A DNA stretch of 32,000 bases from DASQHM01 sp035632095 (lineage in GTDB: Bacteria > Pseudomonadota > Alphaproteobacteria > Ferrovibrionales > Ferrovibrionaceae), in NCBI GenBank assembly GCA_035632095.1, contig DASQHM010000043.1:1-32000 (forward strand). Direction: 5' to 3'. Shown one piece after another: positions 8,799 to 17,369 of the stretch (the first letter of the stretch is position 1; every line of letters starts with the position of its first letter). Both the position numbers and the translations under genes were made by a program. Below the pieces are notes generated by a model. The model was not told the origin of the DNA and searched no databases. It saw only the letters and a program-made list of their open reading frames with translations.

Positions 8799-10523
8799 AT
8801 GACCGGTACCCATTGGATGGTCGAAGGCAAGGTCGACCCGCGCTGGCCCATCAATACCCGCGGCAATATCGGCGAAGTGTTTCCGGAAGTGCTGTCGCCG
8901 TTGAGCTGCATTCTTGCCGTGCCGTCGGCCGAGGCCGGCTGGCGCGATGCCTACAAGGTGTTGGGCATCTACAAGAAGGGCGACTTCGCCAGCGACGATC
9001 CGGTGATCATCGGACTCTACGGCGGCTACGGCTACCTGAACCTCTCCTACCTGCGCATGATCGGCGTGCGCGCGCCCGGCTCGTCGCCGGAGGCCATCGA
9101 CGCCACCTTCTTCGGCGAAGGCAATCCGCCTCCCTACGTCGCCATGAAGGGCGATAAAAGCATTCTCTCGTCGATCAGGATCCTGCTGACCGTGATGAAG
9201 TCGCTCAAGATAAAGGCTGCGCCACCGATCATCGAGGAGACCTATCGCCTAGTGGCGGATTGGGAGGCGCAGCAGCCGAAACTCGATGCCGGCGACGAAG
9301 CGCTGGCCGACTACATCTACAAATATCCGCCGATCTTCCGCCAGGTGTTCCGCAACCACATCATCACCAGTTCCATTGCCGGCGTGGTGCTCGGCATCCT
9401 ATCGGACGGCGCCAAGGCGGCGGGCGAGCCGGGGCTTGCCACCCATCTGATCGGCGCCGCGGGCGACGTGCTGTCGGCGAGCTATGCGCAGGAGCTGTAC
9501 GAACTCGCCAAGACGGTTCGCGGTTCGCGCGCCTTGAGCGTCGCGTTCGACTCTGGCCTCGACGGACTCGGCGCGCGTTTGGCCAAGATGCCCGAGGCCG
9601 CCGGGTTCAATGCGGCTTTTGGCGAATTCACCAGGCGACACGGCCATCGCGGTCCGAACGACTGGGAGCTTTCATCGCGGACCTGGGAGCACAATCAAGA
9701 CCTGACCTTGCTCGCCATCGACCGCATGCGCCAGGCCGAGCACGACCTGTCGCCGGCGACGCGTTTGACCGACATGGAAACCATGCGCGAGGCCGCCGTC
9801 GCCAAAGTGCTGCCGCACGTCCCTTGGCTGAACAAGGGCAGCTTCAAGAACGCGGTCAAGGCGGCGCCGTTCTGGGCGCGTGCGCGGGAAGCGACGCGGG
9901 ACCGCGCCATCCGTTCCGGCCTGCCAGTGAAGCGGGTCTTCCGGGAGCTGGTGCGCCGCGCCGCCGGGCGCGGCGGCGTCGCGGATATGCAAAAGGTGGC
10001 CATGCTGCGCCCGGACGGCGAGTTCCAGGAATACCTGCGTAATCCGTCCGCCTATGTCCGGGTGATCGACGAACGCTGGGCGCTGCGCGAACGTTTCGCC
10101 AAGGTGACGCCGCCCTTCTTCATCACCTCGCCCGAGGAAGTGCCGAGCATAGAAATGCTGGAGGCGTCTCATGCCGCAGCACCCGCCAAGGCGAAACCGG
10201 GTGACGTGCTCAAGGGCGATGCGGGAGCGGCCGGCACCGCCCGCGGCCGTGCCCGAGTGATCCTCGATCCGGCCGATGCGCGCGGCCTGCAGCCCGGAGA
10301 GATCCTGGTGGCGCCCTTGACCGACCCGGCCTGGACGCCGTTGTTCCTGCCGGCCGCGGCGGTCGTGGTAAACGTCGGCGCGTTGCTGAGCCATGCGGTG
10401 ATCGTGTCGCGCGAGCTCGGCATCCCGTGCGTCGTCGCGGTCACCGGCGCCACGGAAAAGATCAACGACGGCATGATGTTGAACGTGGACGGCACGGCCG
10501 GCACCGTGACGGTGGTGGGCTGA
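8799..10523 (+). CDS. PEP-utilising/RPH-like protein lacking the ATP-grasp domain
   Basis: This 574-residue protein resembles the substrate-binding and phosphohistidine parts of PEP synthase or rifampin phosphotransferase, without the N-terminal ATP-binding domain. It opens with VEGKVDPRWPINTRGNIGEVF, close to the start of the drug-binding region in RPH-type enzymes. It has HGHRGPNDWEL at 281-291, a signature of that group. It ends with a swivelling domain (~465-574) holding the predicted catalytic histidine H532 in GALLSHAVIVSRELGIPCVV. The start at 8799 follows GGGGGAAGAG, and the gap after the PPDK-like gene is 18 bases, so the two are surely an operon. Phenylphosphate synthase of anaerobic phenol degraders has a comparable division into ATP-binding and histidine-bearing subunits. 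Whether this pair acts that way is an inference. Confidence 0.82.
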   Translation: MTGTHWMVEGKVDPRWPINTRGNIGEVFPEVLSPLSCILAVPSAEAGWRDAYKVLGIYKKGDFASDDPVIIGLYGGYGYLNLSYLRMIGVRAPGSSPEAIDATFFGEGNPPPYVAMKGDKSILSSIRILLTVMKSLKIKAAPPIIEETYRLVADWEAQQPKLDAGDEALADYIYKYPPIFRQVFRNHIITSSIAGVVLGILSDGAKAAGEPGLATHLIGAAGDVLSASYAQELYELAKTVRGSRALSVAFDSGLDGLGARLAKMPEAAGFNAAFGEFTRRHGHRGPNDWELSSRTWEHNQDLTLLAIDRMRQAEHDLSPATRLTDMETMREAAVAKVLPHVPWLNKGSFKNAVKAAPFWARAREATRDRAIRSGLPVKRVFRELVRRAAGRGGVADMQKVAMLRPDGEFQEYLRNPSAYVRVIDERWALRERFAKVTPPFFITSPEEVPSIEMLEASHAAAPAKAKPGDVLKGDAGAAGTARGRARVILDPADARGLQPGEILVAPLTDPAWTPLFLPAAAVVVNVGALLSHAVIVSRELGIPCVVAVTGATEKINDGMMLNVDGTAGTVTVVG

Positions 10524-10595
10524 TCTGCACCGCCCGCGCGTTGACACCTCGCCGGCCCGAGGCGACACTTGGCGCCGGCCGATCCGGAGGAAACC

Positions 10596-11390
10596 ATGAG
10601 CCCGCCCGCCACTGCCTTGCACAAGAAATCGCCCGCCGTCCGCGACCTGGTTAGCGCGGAGGAATGGCAGGTGCGCGTCGATCTCGCGGCGGCTTATCGC
10701 CTCGTGGCGCACTATGGTTGGGACGATCTGATCTTCACGCACCTTTCGGCGCGCGTGCCCGGGCCCGAGCACCACTTCCTCATCAACCCCTACGGCATGA
10801 TGTTCGAGGAGATCACGGCGTCGAGCCTGGTGAAGATCGACCTGGAGGGCAACATCCAGATTCCCACCAGCTACCCCATCAACCTGGCGGGCTTCGTCAT
10901 TCACGGCGCCATCCATGAGGCGCGCGAGGATGCGCGCTGCGTCATGCATCTGCACACCCGCGCCGGCATCGCCGTGTCGTGCCAGAAAGAGGGTTTGCTG
11001 CCGCTCAATCAGACGGCGCTCGCGATCTCGTCCCAGGTCGCCTATCACGACTACGAAGGCATTGCGCTCGATTTCGACGAGCGGCCGCGCCTCGTGGCCC
11101 ATCTCGGCGACAAATCCGCCCTGATCCTGCGCAACCACGGCACGCTGACGGTCGGGCCGACCGTGGCCGATGCGTTCGTCCGCATGTACTACTTGGAGCG
11201 GAGTTGCGACATCCAGGTGGCGGCCTTGTCGGGCGGACGCGAGATCAACTGGCCGAGCGAGCAATCGGTCGAGACCGTGCGGCGGCAAACGGCGAACCGG
11301 CCGCAAGGCACCAGTCCGACCAACGGCCAGATGAGCTGGCCGGCCCTGCTGCGCAAGCTCGACCGCATGGATCCGAGCTTCCGCGACTAG
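10596..11390 (+). CDS. Class II aldolase/adducin-family protein
   Basis: The 264-residue protein covers one class II aldolase domain (residues ~25-240). Zinc-site histidines are seen at H118 and H120 (CVMHLHTRAG), with a third in LRNHGTLTVG near residue 174. The segment FTHLSARVPG...FLINPYGMMFEEITASSLVKID is typical of the family. I start it at ATG 10596, because GGAGG at 10586-10590 lies five bases upstream; an in-frame ATG at 10569 has no such site. Members include fuculose- and ribulose-phosphate aldolases/epimerases and many of unknown substrate. It lies 72 bases downstream of the dikinase pair on the same strand, which suggests a shared pathway in which it acts on a hydroxy- or oxo-acid. 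Its stop overlaps a small tandem repeat. Confidence 0.88.
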   Translation: MSPPATALHKKSPAVRDLVSAEEWQVRVDLAAAYRLVAHYGWDDLIFTHLSARVPGPEHHFLINPYGMMFEEITASSLVKIDLEGNIQIPTSYPINLAGFVIHGAIHEAREDARCVMHLHTRAGIAVSCQKEGLLPLNQTALAISSQVAYHDYEGIALDFDERPRLVAHLGDKSALILRNHGTLTVGPTVADAFVRMYYLERSCDIQVAALSGGREINWPSEQSVETVRRQTANRPQGTSPTNGQMSWPALLRKLDRMDPSFRD

Positions 11391-11419
11391 ATCATTTCGA
11401 TCCTAGATCGTTTCGATCC
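11388..11419 (+). repeat. 16-base tandem duplication across two convergent stop codons
   Basis: TAGATCATTTCGATCC at 11388-11403 is followed directly by TAGATCGTTTCGATCC at 11404-11419, with one mismatch. The first copy carries the stop of the aldolase gene on the plus strand. The stop of the convergent nucleotidyltransferase, TAG on the minus strand at 11403-11405, spans the junction between the copies. Confidence 0.8.
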
Positions 11420-11963
11420 GAAGCCGGGGCCAGCGCCGCAGCCAGTTTTTCTTGGCGATGCGCCCGCGATAGGCATCCGGGTGGCGTTCGCGCGCGGACG
11501 GAGTGGGGCGCACGCGCAAGTCCAACAGATCCGACAGCCCGAGCGGCGCGGCGAGTTCCAGGCTCCGGTCGCTGTTGCATCGGACCGCGACCGCCGTCGC
11601 GGTCTCGGGCCAGAAGCGCACGCCGTCAATGGAGGAGGCATAGGGCGGATCGCCGGCCGGCAGGTGCATGCGTGCCATGTTCAGCACCGACCACGGCACG
11701 TCCGGCCACGAGGCCTTGAGCTTCGCGACGAGCACGTCGTCCTTCTCCGCGCTGGGTTCTCTTCGGTCGAACCAGATCACGTCCACGTCGTTGAGCGGCG
11801 TACGCTCCTCATAGCCGTGCAGCTCGTCCCAGATCAGATTCCGCACGAAGCCGGCGCCGATCCAGCAATCGGGCAAATTCAATGTCATGGCCACGCGCAA
11901 CACGCCCATGCGCCATGTATCGGCTTCGATCAGGCGCAGAATGTCGGCGGCGGTGTTGAGCAC
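11403..11963 (-). CDS. Nucleotidyltransferase-family protein (NTP_transf_6 type)
   Basis: This 186-residue protein has the pattern of the NTP_transf_6 (DUF925) family: CWIGAGFVRNLIWDELHGY (residues ~33-51) followed by the acidic metal motif PLNDVDVIWFD (~56-66). The second half has FWPETATAVAVRCN and a helical DLLDLRVRPTP segment common to the family, and ends in a basic RIAKKNWLRRWPRL tail. Family members are predicted nucleotidyltransferases of unknown target. The start is GTG at 11963; an ATG at 11965 is in a different frame. It converges with the aldolase gene, with 12 bases between them, and shows no operon partner. The dispersed palindromic element lies just upstream. Confidence 0.85.
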   Translation of the reverse strand: MLNTAADILRLIEADTWRMGVLRVAMTLNLPDCWIGAGFVRNLIWDELHGYEERTPLNDVDVIWFDRREPSAEKDDVLVAKLKASWPDVPWSVLNMARMHLPAGDPPYASSIDGVRFWPETATAVAVRCNSDRSLELAAPLGLSDLLDLRVRPTPSARERHPDAYRGRIAKKNWLRRWPRLRIETI

Positions 11964-11987
11964 ATTCGGCCTCTAGACCGTCAATTT

Positions 11988-12045
11988 CCTCATCCTGAGC
12001 CTGTCGAAGGATGGGACCTCATGGTTCGACACGCTCACCATGAGG
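11988..12045. repeat. Two-hairpin mosaic intergenic repeat (CCTCAT...ATGAGG class)
   Basis: Two stem-loops stand side by side. The first pairs CCTCATCCT (11988-11996) with AGGATGGG (12008-12015), with one mismatch. The second pairs CCTCATGGT (12017-12025) perfectly with ACCATGAGG (12037-12045) across an 11-base loop, TCGACACGCTC. The core CCTCATCCTGAGCCTGTCGA is of a kind scattered in intergenic DNA of many alphaproteobacteria. It lies in the 178-base gap between the divergent nucleotidyltransferase and alcohol dehydrogenase genes. It has no T-tract, so it is not a standard terminator. Confidence 0.75.
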
Positions 12046-12141
12046 CCGCCTCTTCGCGCGTGCTGGGCCTTGCCCTGGCGGCGAAATGGCGCTTCCCTAG
12101 TCTGATCGAAGTGCGCCGCAACGTCACGCCGGAGAATAGCA

Positions 12142-13206
12142 ATGCACAGTATGCAGATCGTCGAATGGGGCAAACCGCTGAAGGCCCAGGATCGCCCGAC
12201 ACCGAAGCCCGAAGGCACGCAGGTGCTGGTGCGGGTCGAGGCCTGCGGCGTGTGCCACAGCGACCTGCATATCCACGAAGGCTTCTTCGACCTCGGCGGC
12301 GGCAAGAAGCTCGAACTCGGCAAGCTCGGCGTCAAACTGCCGCATACGCTCGGCCACGAGATCGTCGGCCAAGTAGTCGCGGTCGGTCCCGACGCCAAGG
12401 GCGCCAGGGTCGGCGACAAGCGGCTGGTGCATCCCTGGATCGGCTGCGGCCAATGCGATTTCTGCAAGCGCGGCGAAGAGCTCCTATGCAGCGCCATGAA
12501 GAGTCTCGGCGCACGCACCGACGGCGGCTACGCCGATCACGTCATGGTGCCGCATCCGCGCTATCTGATCGACTATGAAGGCGTGCCGGCGGAACTCGCC
12601 TGCACCTATACCTGCTCCGGCGTCACCGCCTATAGCGCGCTGAAGAAGTTGGCGCATCTGCACGAGCGCGAAACCGTCGTCATCATCGGCGCGGGCGGCG
12701 TCGGCTTGAACGCCGTCATGCTGGCGAAGGCGGTGCTGAAGTGCCGCTTCGTGGTCGCCGACATCGATGGGAAGAAACGGGACGCCGCGCTCAAGGCCGG
12801 CGCGGCGGCGGTGTTCGACAATTCCGATCCGGAGGCCGTGGCCAAACTCAGGGCAATGACCGCATCCGGCGCGGGCGCCGGCGGGGCCATCGACTTCGTC
12901 GGCGCGCCGGCCAGCGCCCAATTCGGCGTCGATACGCTGCGCAAGGGCGGCACGCTGGTGATCGTCGGCCTGTTCGGCGGGCCTTCGCCAATTCCCTTGC
13001 CGTTGTTCCCGCAACGCATCCTGACGGTTCGCGGTTCCTACGTCGGCGACCTGCAGGACATCCGCGAGCTGATGGCACTGGTCAAGGCCGGCAAGGTGCC
13101 GCCGCTGCCGGTGCAGGCGCGGCCGCTCGCCGAGATCAATCAGGTCCTGGACGAACTTCGCGCCGGCAAGGTGCTCGGCCGGATCGTCGTCAAGCCCGCG
13201 TTCTAG
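12142..13206 (+). CDS. Zinc-dependent alcohol dehydrogenase (AdhA-like MDR)
   Basis: This 354-residue protein is a classical zinc-containing alcohol dehydrogenase. Catalytic zinc ligands are C38 (GVCHSD), the H72-E73 pair (LGHE) and C154. The structural zinc site is C102, C105, C108 and C116 (GCGQCDFCKRGEELLC). The Rossmann cofactor loop is GAGGVG at residues 183-188. It most likely oxidises or reduces a primary or aromatic alcohol with NAD(H). Substrate cannot be set from sequence. ATG at 12142 has GGAG at 12131-12134, seven bases upstream. It converges with polA with only 18 bases between the stops, and no hairpin terminator is visible there. Confidence 0.92.
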   Translation: MHSMQIVEWGKPLKAQDRPTPKPEGTQVLVRVEACGVCHSDLHIHEGFFDLGGGKKLELGKLGVKLPHTLGHEIVGQVVAVGPDAKGARVGDKRLVHPWIGCGQCDFCKRGEELLCSAMKSLGARTDGGYADHVMVPHPRYLIDYEGVPAELACTYTCSGVTAYSALKKLAHLHERETVVIIGAGGVGLNAVMLAKAVLKCRFVVADIDGKKRDAALKAGAAAVFDNSDPEAVAKLRAMTASGAGAGGAIDFVGAPASAQFGVDTLRKGGTLVIVGLFGGPSPIPLPLFPQRILTVRGSYVGDLQDIRELMALVKAGKVPPLPVQARPLAEINQVLDELRAGKVLGRIVVKPAF

Positions 13207-13224
13207 ACACGCCGCACCTTTGCA

Positions 13225-16068
13225 TCAATGCGCTTCGGCCCACGACTGGGCCGAGCCGGTGTCGACCGTGAGCGGCACGGACAGGGCCGCCGCGCCTTCC
13301 ATGACCTGCTTGACCACCTTCGCCGTCTTGTCCACTTCCGCATCCGGCACTTCGAACACCAGTTCGTCGTGCACCTGCAGCAGCATACGTGCTCGCAAGC
13401 CGGCTTTCTTCAAGGCCGGCGGCACGCGGATCATGGCGCGCTTGATGATGTCGGCCGCGGATCCCTGCAGCGGCGCGTTGATCGCCGCGCGCTCCATGAA
13501 GTTGCGGCGCGCCGGGTTCTTGTCGTTGATGCCGGGCAGATGCACGCGCCGGCCGAACATGGTGGTCACGTAGCCCTTCTCCCGGCACGACACCTTGGTG
13601 CGTTCCATGTAGTCGCGGATACCGGGATAGCGCTTGAAATAGGCGTCGATATAGGCCTGCGCGTCCTTTTGCGGAATGCCGAGCTGCGCCGCGAGACCGA
13701 AGGCGCTCATGCCGTAGATGATCCCGAAATTGATGGTCTTGGCCGAACGCCGCACGTTCGGGTCCATGTTTTCCAGCGGAACGTTGAACACCTGGCTCGC
13801 GGTGAGCGCATGGATGTCGGCGCCCTGCTTGAACGCCTTTTTCAAGGCGTCGATCCCGGCGATATGTGCGAGCAGCCGAAGTTCGATTTGCGAATAGTCG
13901 GCGGAGAGCAGCTTGGCTCCCTTGGGCGCGACGAATGCGTGCCTGATCTTGCGTCCGTCTTCGGTCCGTATGGGGATGTTCTGCAGATTGGGCTCGGTGG
14001 AGGCCAGGCGTCCCGTCGACGCGCCGGCCATGGCATAGCTGGTGTGGACGCGGCCGGTCTTGGCGTCGATTTCCTCCTGCAGCGCATCGGTGTAGGTGCT
14101 CTTCAGCTTCTGCACCTGGCGCCAATCGAGCACGCGAGCCGGAAGATCGTGGCCCTGCGCGGCCAAGGCCTCCAGCACGTCCGCGCCGGTGCCGTAGGCG
14201 CCGGTCTTGCCCTTCTTGCCGCCGCCCAAGCTCATCTTGTCGAACAGGATTTCGCCGAGCTGTTTCGGCGAGCCGATATTGAACTCTTCGCCGGCGAGTT
14301 TGTGGATCTGCTTCTCGAGCTGCACCATGCGCGCGGCGAATTCCTGCGACAGGGCCGCGAGCTGCTTGCGATCGACCATGATGCCAGCCGTTTCCATGTC
14401 GACCAGCACGGGAATGAGCGGGCGTTCGATGGTCTCGTAGACCGTCATCATGCGCTCGTCCAGCAGCCGCGGCTTCAGCACGCGGTGCAGCTTGAGCGTC
14501 ACGTCGGCGTCCTCGGCGGCGTAGTTCAGCGCATCCGCCAGCGGAACCTTGTCGAACGTGACCTGCGTCTTGCCGCTTCCCGCCACCTCGGAGAAGGAGA
14601 TGGTCTTGTGGTTCAGGTGCAGCTCGCTGAGCTCGTCCATGCCGTGGCCGTGCAGTCCGGCATCGAGCACGAACGACATGAGCATGGTGTCGTCGACCGG
14701 CCCGACCCGGATGCCGTACTTGGCGAAGATTTCCATGTCGTATTTGATGTTCTGGCCGACCTTGAGCACGCCCAGGTCTTCCAGCAGCGGTTTCAGCGCC
14801 GCCAGCGCATCCTGCAACGGTATCTGCTTCGGCCGCTCCGCGGCGGCGGGGCCGCCGAGATCGAGCGTGCCTTGCGGCGCCGGCGCGGAATGGCCGAGCG
14901 GGATGTAGCATGCTTCGCCCGGCAGAATGGCAAGGGATATGCCGACCAATTCCGCCCGCATGGTCCGAAGCGATGTCGTTTCGGTGTCGACCGTGACCTC
15001 GCCCGCCGAAAAAGCGCGCTCGATCCAATTCTTCAGCGCCGCCATGTCCTGTATGAGGGAATATCCCGGCGTCCCCGCCTGCGGCTTCGCTCCGGCTGCG
15101 GCGTCGCCGGATTTGGCGCTCGGCGGCTTTGCCGCATCGGCGGATTTTCCGGCCGTGGATTTTGGCGCGGTCCTTGCTAGCTTTTCGCCGACGCGCGCGC
15201 GAAGGCGCTCGAACTGCATCTCGGCGAGAAACGCATCGATCTGCGCCGGATCGGGAAGCTGCAGCGTAAAATCGTCCAGCTTTTCCTTGAGCGGAACGTC
15301 GTGGCGCAACCGAACCAGCTCGCGGCTGATGCGCGCCTTATCGGCATTCTCCAGCAGCGCCTCGCGGCGCTTCGGTTGCTTGATTTCGCCGGCGCGCTTC
15401 AACAGCGTATCCAAGTCGCCGTATTCGTTGATCAGTTGCGCCGCGGTCTTTACGCCGATTCCGGGCACGCCGGGCACGTTGTCCGTCGAATCGCCGGCCA
15501 GAGACTGGACGTCGACGACCTTCTCCGGTCCGACGCCGAACTTCTCCATGACTTCCGCCGGACCGATGGTCCTGAGCTTGATCGGATCGAGCATGCCGAC
15601 GCCGCCCCCGACAAGCTGCATCAGGTCCTTGTCCGACGACACGATCACCACCTCGTGCCCGGACTTGCGCCCCTGACTTGCATAAGTCGCGATCACGTCG
15701 TCCGCCTCGAAGCCGTCGGCTTCGATCGCCGGCACGCCGAAGGCGCGCGTGGCGTCGCGAACCAGCGCGAACTGCGGTACGAGGTCTTCCGGCGCTTCGG
15801 GCCGATGGGCCTTGTATTCCGGATAGATCTTATTGCGGAAGGTGTGGCGGCCCGCGTCGAAAATCACCGCGAGATGCGTCGAGGATCCGTCCGCCTGCGC
15901 GTCCTCGATCAGCTTCCAGAGCATATTGCAGAAGCCGAGCACGGCGCCGACCGGCGTGCCGTCCTTCCGCGTCAGCGGCGGCAGCGCGTGATAGGCGCGA
16001 AAGATGAAGCCCGAGCCGTCCACGAGAAGAATGCGGTCGCGGGACTTGCCGGAGGACTTGGCGCTCAT
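13225..16068 (-). CDS. polA: DNA polymerase I
   Basis: The 947-residue protein has all three domains. The 5' nuclease (residues ~10-295) shows DGSGFIFRAYHALP, DGFEADD (118-124) and GDSTDNVPGVPGIG (192-205). An Ala/Lys/Pro-rich linker follows at ~300-335. The 3'-5' proofreading domain has its metal residues D361 and E363 (VDTETTS). The polymerase domain has motif A (LLSADYSQIELRLLAH), motif B (RRSAKTINFGIIYGMSAFG) and motif C (LLQVHDELVFEVP). Many alphaproteobacterial PolA proteins keep proofreading, as here. It is used in Okazaki fragment processing and repair. ATG at 16068 is 31 bases after the small zinc-finger gene, and the two may be co-transcribed. No clear Shine-Dalgarno precedes it. 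Confidence 0.97.
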   Translation of the reverse strand: MSAKSSGKSRDRILLVDGSGFIFRAYHALPPLTRKDGTPVGAVLGFCNMLWKLIEDAQADGSSTHLAVIFDAGRHTFRNKIYPEYKAHRPEAPEDLVPQFALVRDATRAFGVPAIEADGFEADDVIATYASQGRKSGHEVVIVSSDKDLMQLVGGGVGMLDPIKLRTIGPAEVMEKFGVGPEKVVDVQSLAGDSTDNVPGVPGIGVKTAAQLINEYGDLDTLLKRAGEIKQPKRREALLENADKARISRELVRLRHDVPLKEKLDDFTLQLPDPAQIDAFLAEMQFERLRARVGEKLARTAPKSTAGKSADAAKPPSAKSGDAAAGAKPQAGTPGYSLIQDMAALKNWIERAFSAGEVTVDTETTSLRTMRAELVGISLAILPGEACYIPLGHSAPAPQGTLDLGGPAAAERPKQIPLQDALAALKPLLEDLGVLKVGQNIKYDMEIFAKYGIRVGPVDDTMLMSFVLDAGLHGHGMDELSELHLNHKTISFSEVAGSGKTQVTFDKVPLADALNYAAEDADVTLKLHRVLKPRLLDERMMTVYETIERPLIPVLVDMETAGIMVDRKQLAALSQEFAARMVQLEKQIHKLAGEEFNIGSPKQLGEILFDKMSLGGGKKGKTGAYGTGADVLEALAAQGHDLPARVLDWRQVQKLKSTYTDALQEEIDAKTGRVHTSYAMAGASTGRLASTEPNLQNIPIRTEDGRKIRHAFVAPKGAKLLSADYSQIELRLLAHIAGIDALKKAFKQGADIHALTASQVFNVPLENMDPNVRRSAKTINFGIIYGMSAFGLAAQLGIPQKDAQAYIDAYFKRYPGIRDYMERTKVSCREKGYVTTMFGRRVHLPGINDKNPARRNFMERAAINAPLQGSAADIIKRAMIRVPPALKKAGLRARMLLQVHDELVFEVPDAEVDKTAKVVKQVMEGAAALSVPLTVDTGSAQSWAEAH

Positions 16069-16099
16069 GACGCCACTATGCCACGCCGCAGCCGCCCGG

Positions 16100-16291
16100 T
16101 CAGTGGTTGCCGCCGGAACCCTTGGCGCCCGGCTTCAGCACGTAACGCCGGCCGCAATACGGGCAATCGACCCGGTCCTTGTCGCCCATGTTCAGGAATA
16201 CCCGCGGATGGCCGAGCGGCCCGTTTCCCCCATCGCAGGCCACGACGCTGTCCTCGGCCTCGATGATCTCCACCGGTTGCGCCAATGCCAT
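16100..16291 (-). CDS. Small CHCC zinc-finger protein (NDUFS6-like domain)
   Basis: This 63-residue protein matches the zf-CHCC pattern, with ligands C19, H28, C43 and C46 (VACDGG...LGHPRVFLNM...VDCPYCGRRYVL). The domain is the bacterial relative of the mitochondrial complex I accessory subunit NDUFS6, and stand-alone copies are common in alphaproteobacteria. I start it at ATG 16291; a longer open frame upstream has low coding quality and contains no domain. A weak GAGGCGG is 5 to 11 bases upstream. It lies 31 bases before polA on the same strand. Confidence 0.82.
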   Translation of the reverse strand: MALAQPVEIIEAEDSVVACDGGNGPLGHPRVFLNMGDKDRVDCPYCGRRYVLKPGAKGSGGNH

Positions 16292-16395
16292 GTCGCCGCC
16301 TCGTTCCAAGTGTCCGATTGACCCCACGCGGAGGCGGATGATACCCATTGCCGCCGCGCAAGCAACCATTGCCCGCGTCATAGCCGGAGACAGCG

Positions 16396-17343
16396 CTGAG
16401 CCAGGATCCGCCGGAATTCGCCATCGAGGCGCATGCGCTGACCAAGGCGTACCGCGGCGGCAAAGGCCAGCCCGGCAAGACCGCGCTCGAGGCCATCGAC
16501 ATTGCGGTCCCGCGCGGATCGTTCTTCGGCCTGCTCGGTCCGAACGGAGCCGGCAAATCGACATTTATCAACATCCTGGCCGGATTGGTGGTGAAGACTT
16601 CGGGCGATTGCCGCATCTGGGACATCGACATCGACCGCGACCCCCGACACGCCCGTGCGGCGATCGGCGTCGTGCCCCAGGAATTGAACATCGACCCGTT
16701 CTTCACGCCGCGCGAAGCGCTGGAGTTCCAGGCCGGTCTCTATGGCGTACCGAAGCGCGAACGGCGCACGGATGACATTCTCGCGGCAATGCGGCTTAGC
16801 GAAAAGGCCGATTCCTACGCGCGTTCGCTGTCGGGCGGCATGCGCCGGCGCTTGTTGGTGGGCAAGGCGCTGGTGCACGATCCGCCGGTTCTGGTGCTGG
16901 ACGAACCGACGGCCGGCGTCGACGTGGAATTGCGCCAGCATCTCTGGGAATACGTGCGCGACCTGAACCGGCGCGGCACCACGGTGCTGCTGACCACGCA
17001 TTATCTCGAGGAAGCGGAGCAACTCTGCGACCGCATCGCGATCATCAGCCGGGGGCGCGTGGTCGCGTGCGACACCACCTCGGCGCTGTTGGCCAGGCTC
17101 GACCGGAAGGGCATCGCCATCACCATCGCCGAAGATTTGACCGCCGTGCCCGCAAGCCTCCGCGCCTATCATGCCGAACTCAAGCCGATCCGCCGGCTGG
17201 CGTTGACGTATCGCCCGAGCGACACGCCGGTGGCGGAGATTCTGGCCGCGGTTCAGGCGGCGGGGCTGACGATCCTCGACCTGACCACCGAGGAGACCGA
17301 TTTGGAGGACATTTTCCTGTCGCTGACCCGGGAGCGCGACTGA
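16396..17343 (+). CDS. ABC-2-type transporter ATPase, probable CTG start
   Basis: The reading frame encodes a 315-residue ABC ATPase. The Walker A motif GPNGAGKST is at about residues 50-58, the signature is LSGGMRRRLLVGKAL, and Walker B is VLVLDEPTAGVD. The C-terminal ~80 residues are the extension seen in DrrA/NodI-type exporters. The frame is open from a TAG stop at 16381, and the only start-like codon ahead of the A-loop is CTG at 16396, six bases after GGAG at 16386-16389. ATG, GTG and TTG are absent until TTG 16585, which would cut the Walker A motif. No permease gene is adjacent: the next genes, on the other strand, are PilZ and a kinase. The substrate is therefore unknown. A sequencing error that changed ATG to CTG is the alternative. 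Confidence 0.85.
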   Translation: MSQDPPEFAIEAHALTKAYRGGKGQPGKTALEAIDIAVPRGSFFGLLGPNGAGKSTFINILAGLVVKTSGDCRIWDIDIDRDPRHARAAIGVVPQELNIDPFFTPREALEFQAGLYGVPKRERRTDDILAAMRLSEKADSYARSLSGGMRRRLLVGKALVHDPPVLVLDEPTAGVDVELRQHLWEYVRDLNRRGTTVLLTTHYLEEAEQLCDRIAIISRGRVVACDTTSALLARLDRKGIAITIAEDLTAVPASLRAYHAELKPIRRLALTYRPSDTPVAEILAAVQAAGLTILDLTTEETDLEDIFLSLTRERD

Positions 17344-17369
17344 CCCGGGATGAGAGCGCTTCCCTCAGG

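Noticed and set aside
9672..11306. Minus-strand frame of 544 codons opposite the second dikinase gene and aldolase
   Set aside because: Shadow frame without any domain; the plus-strand genes are clear.
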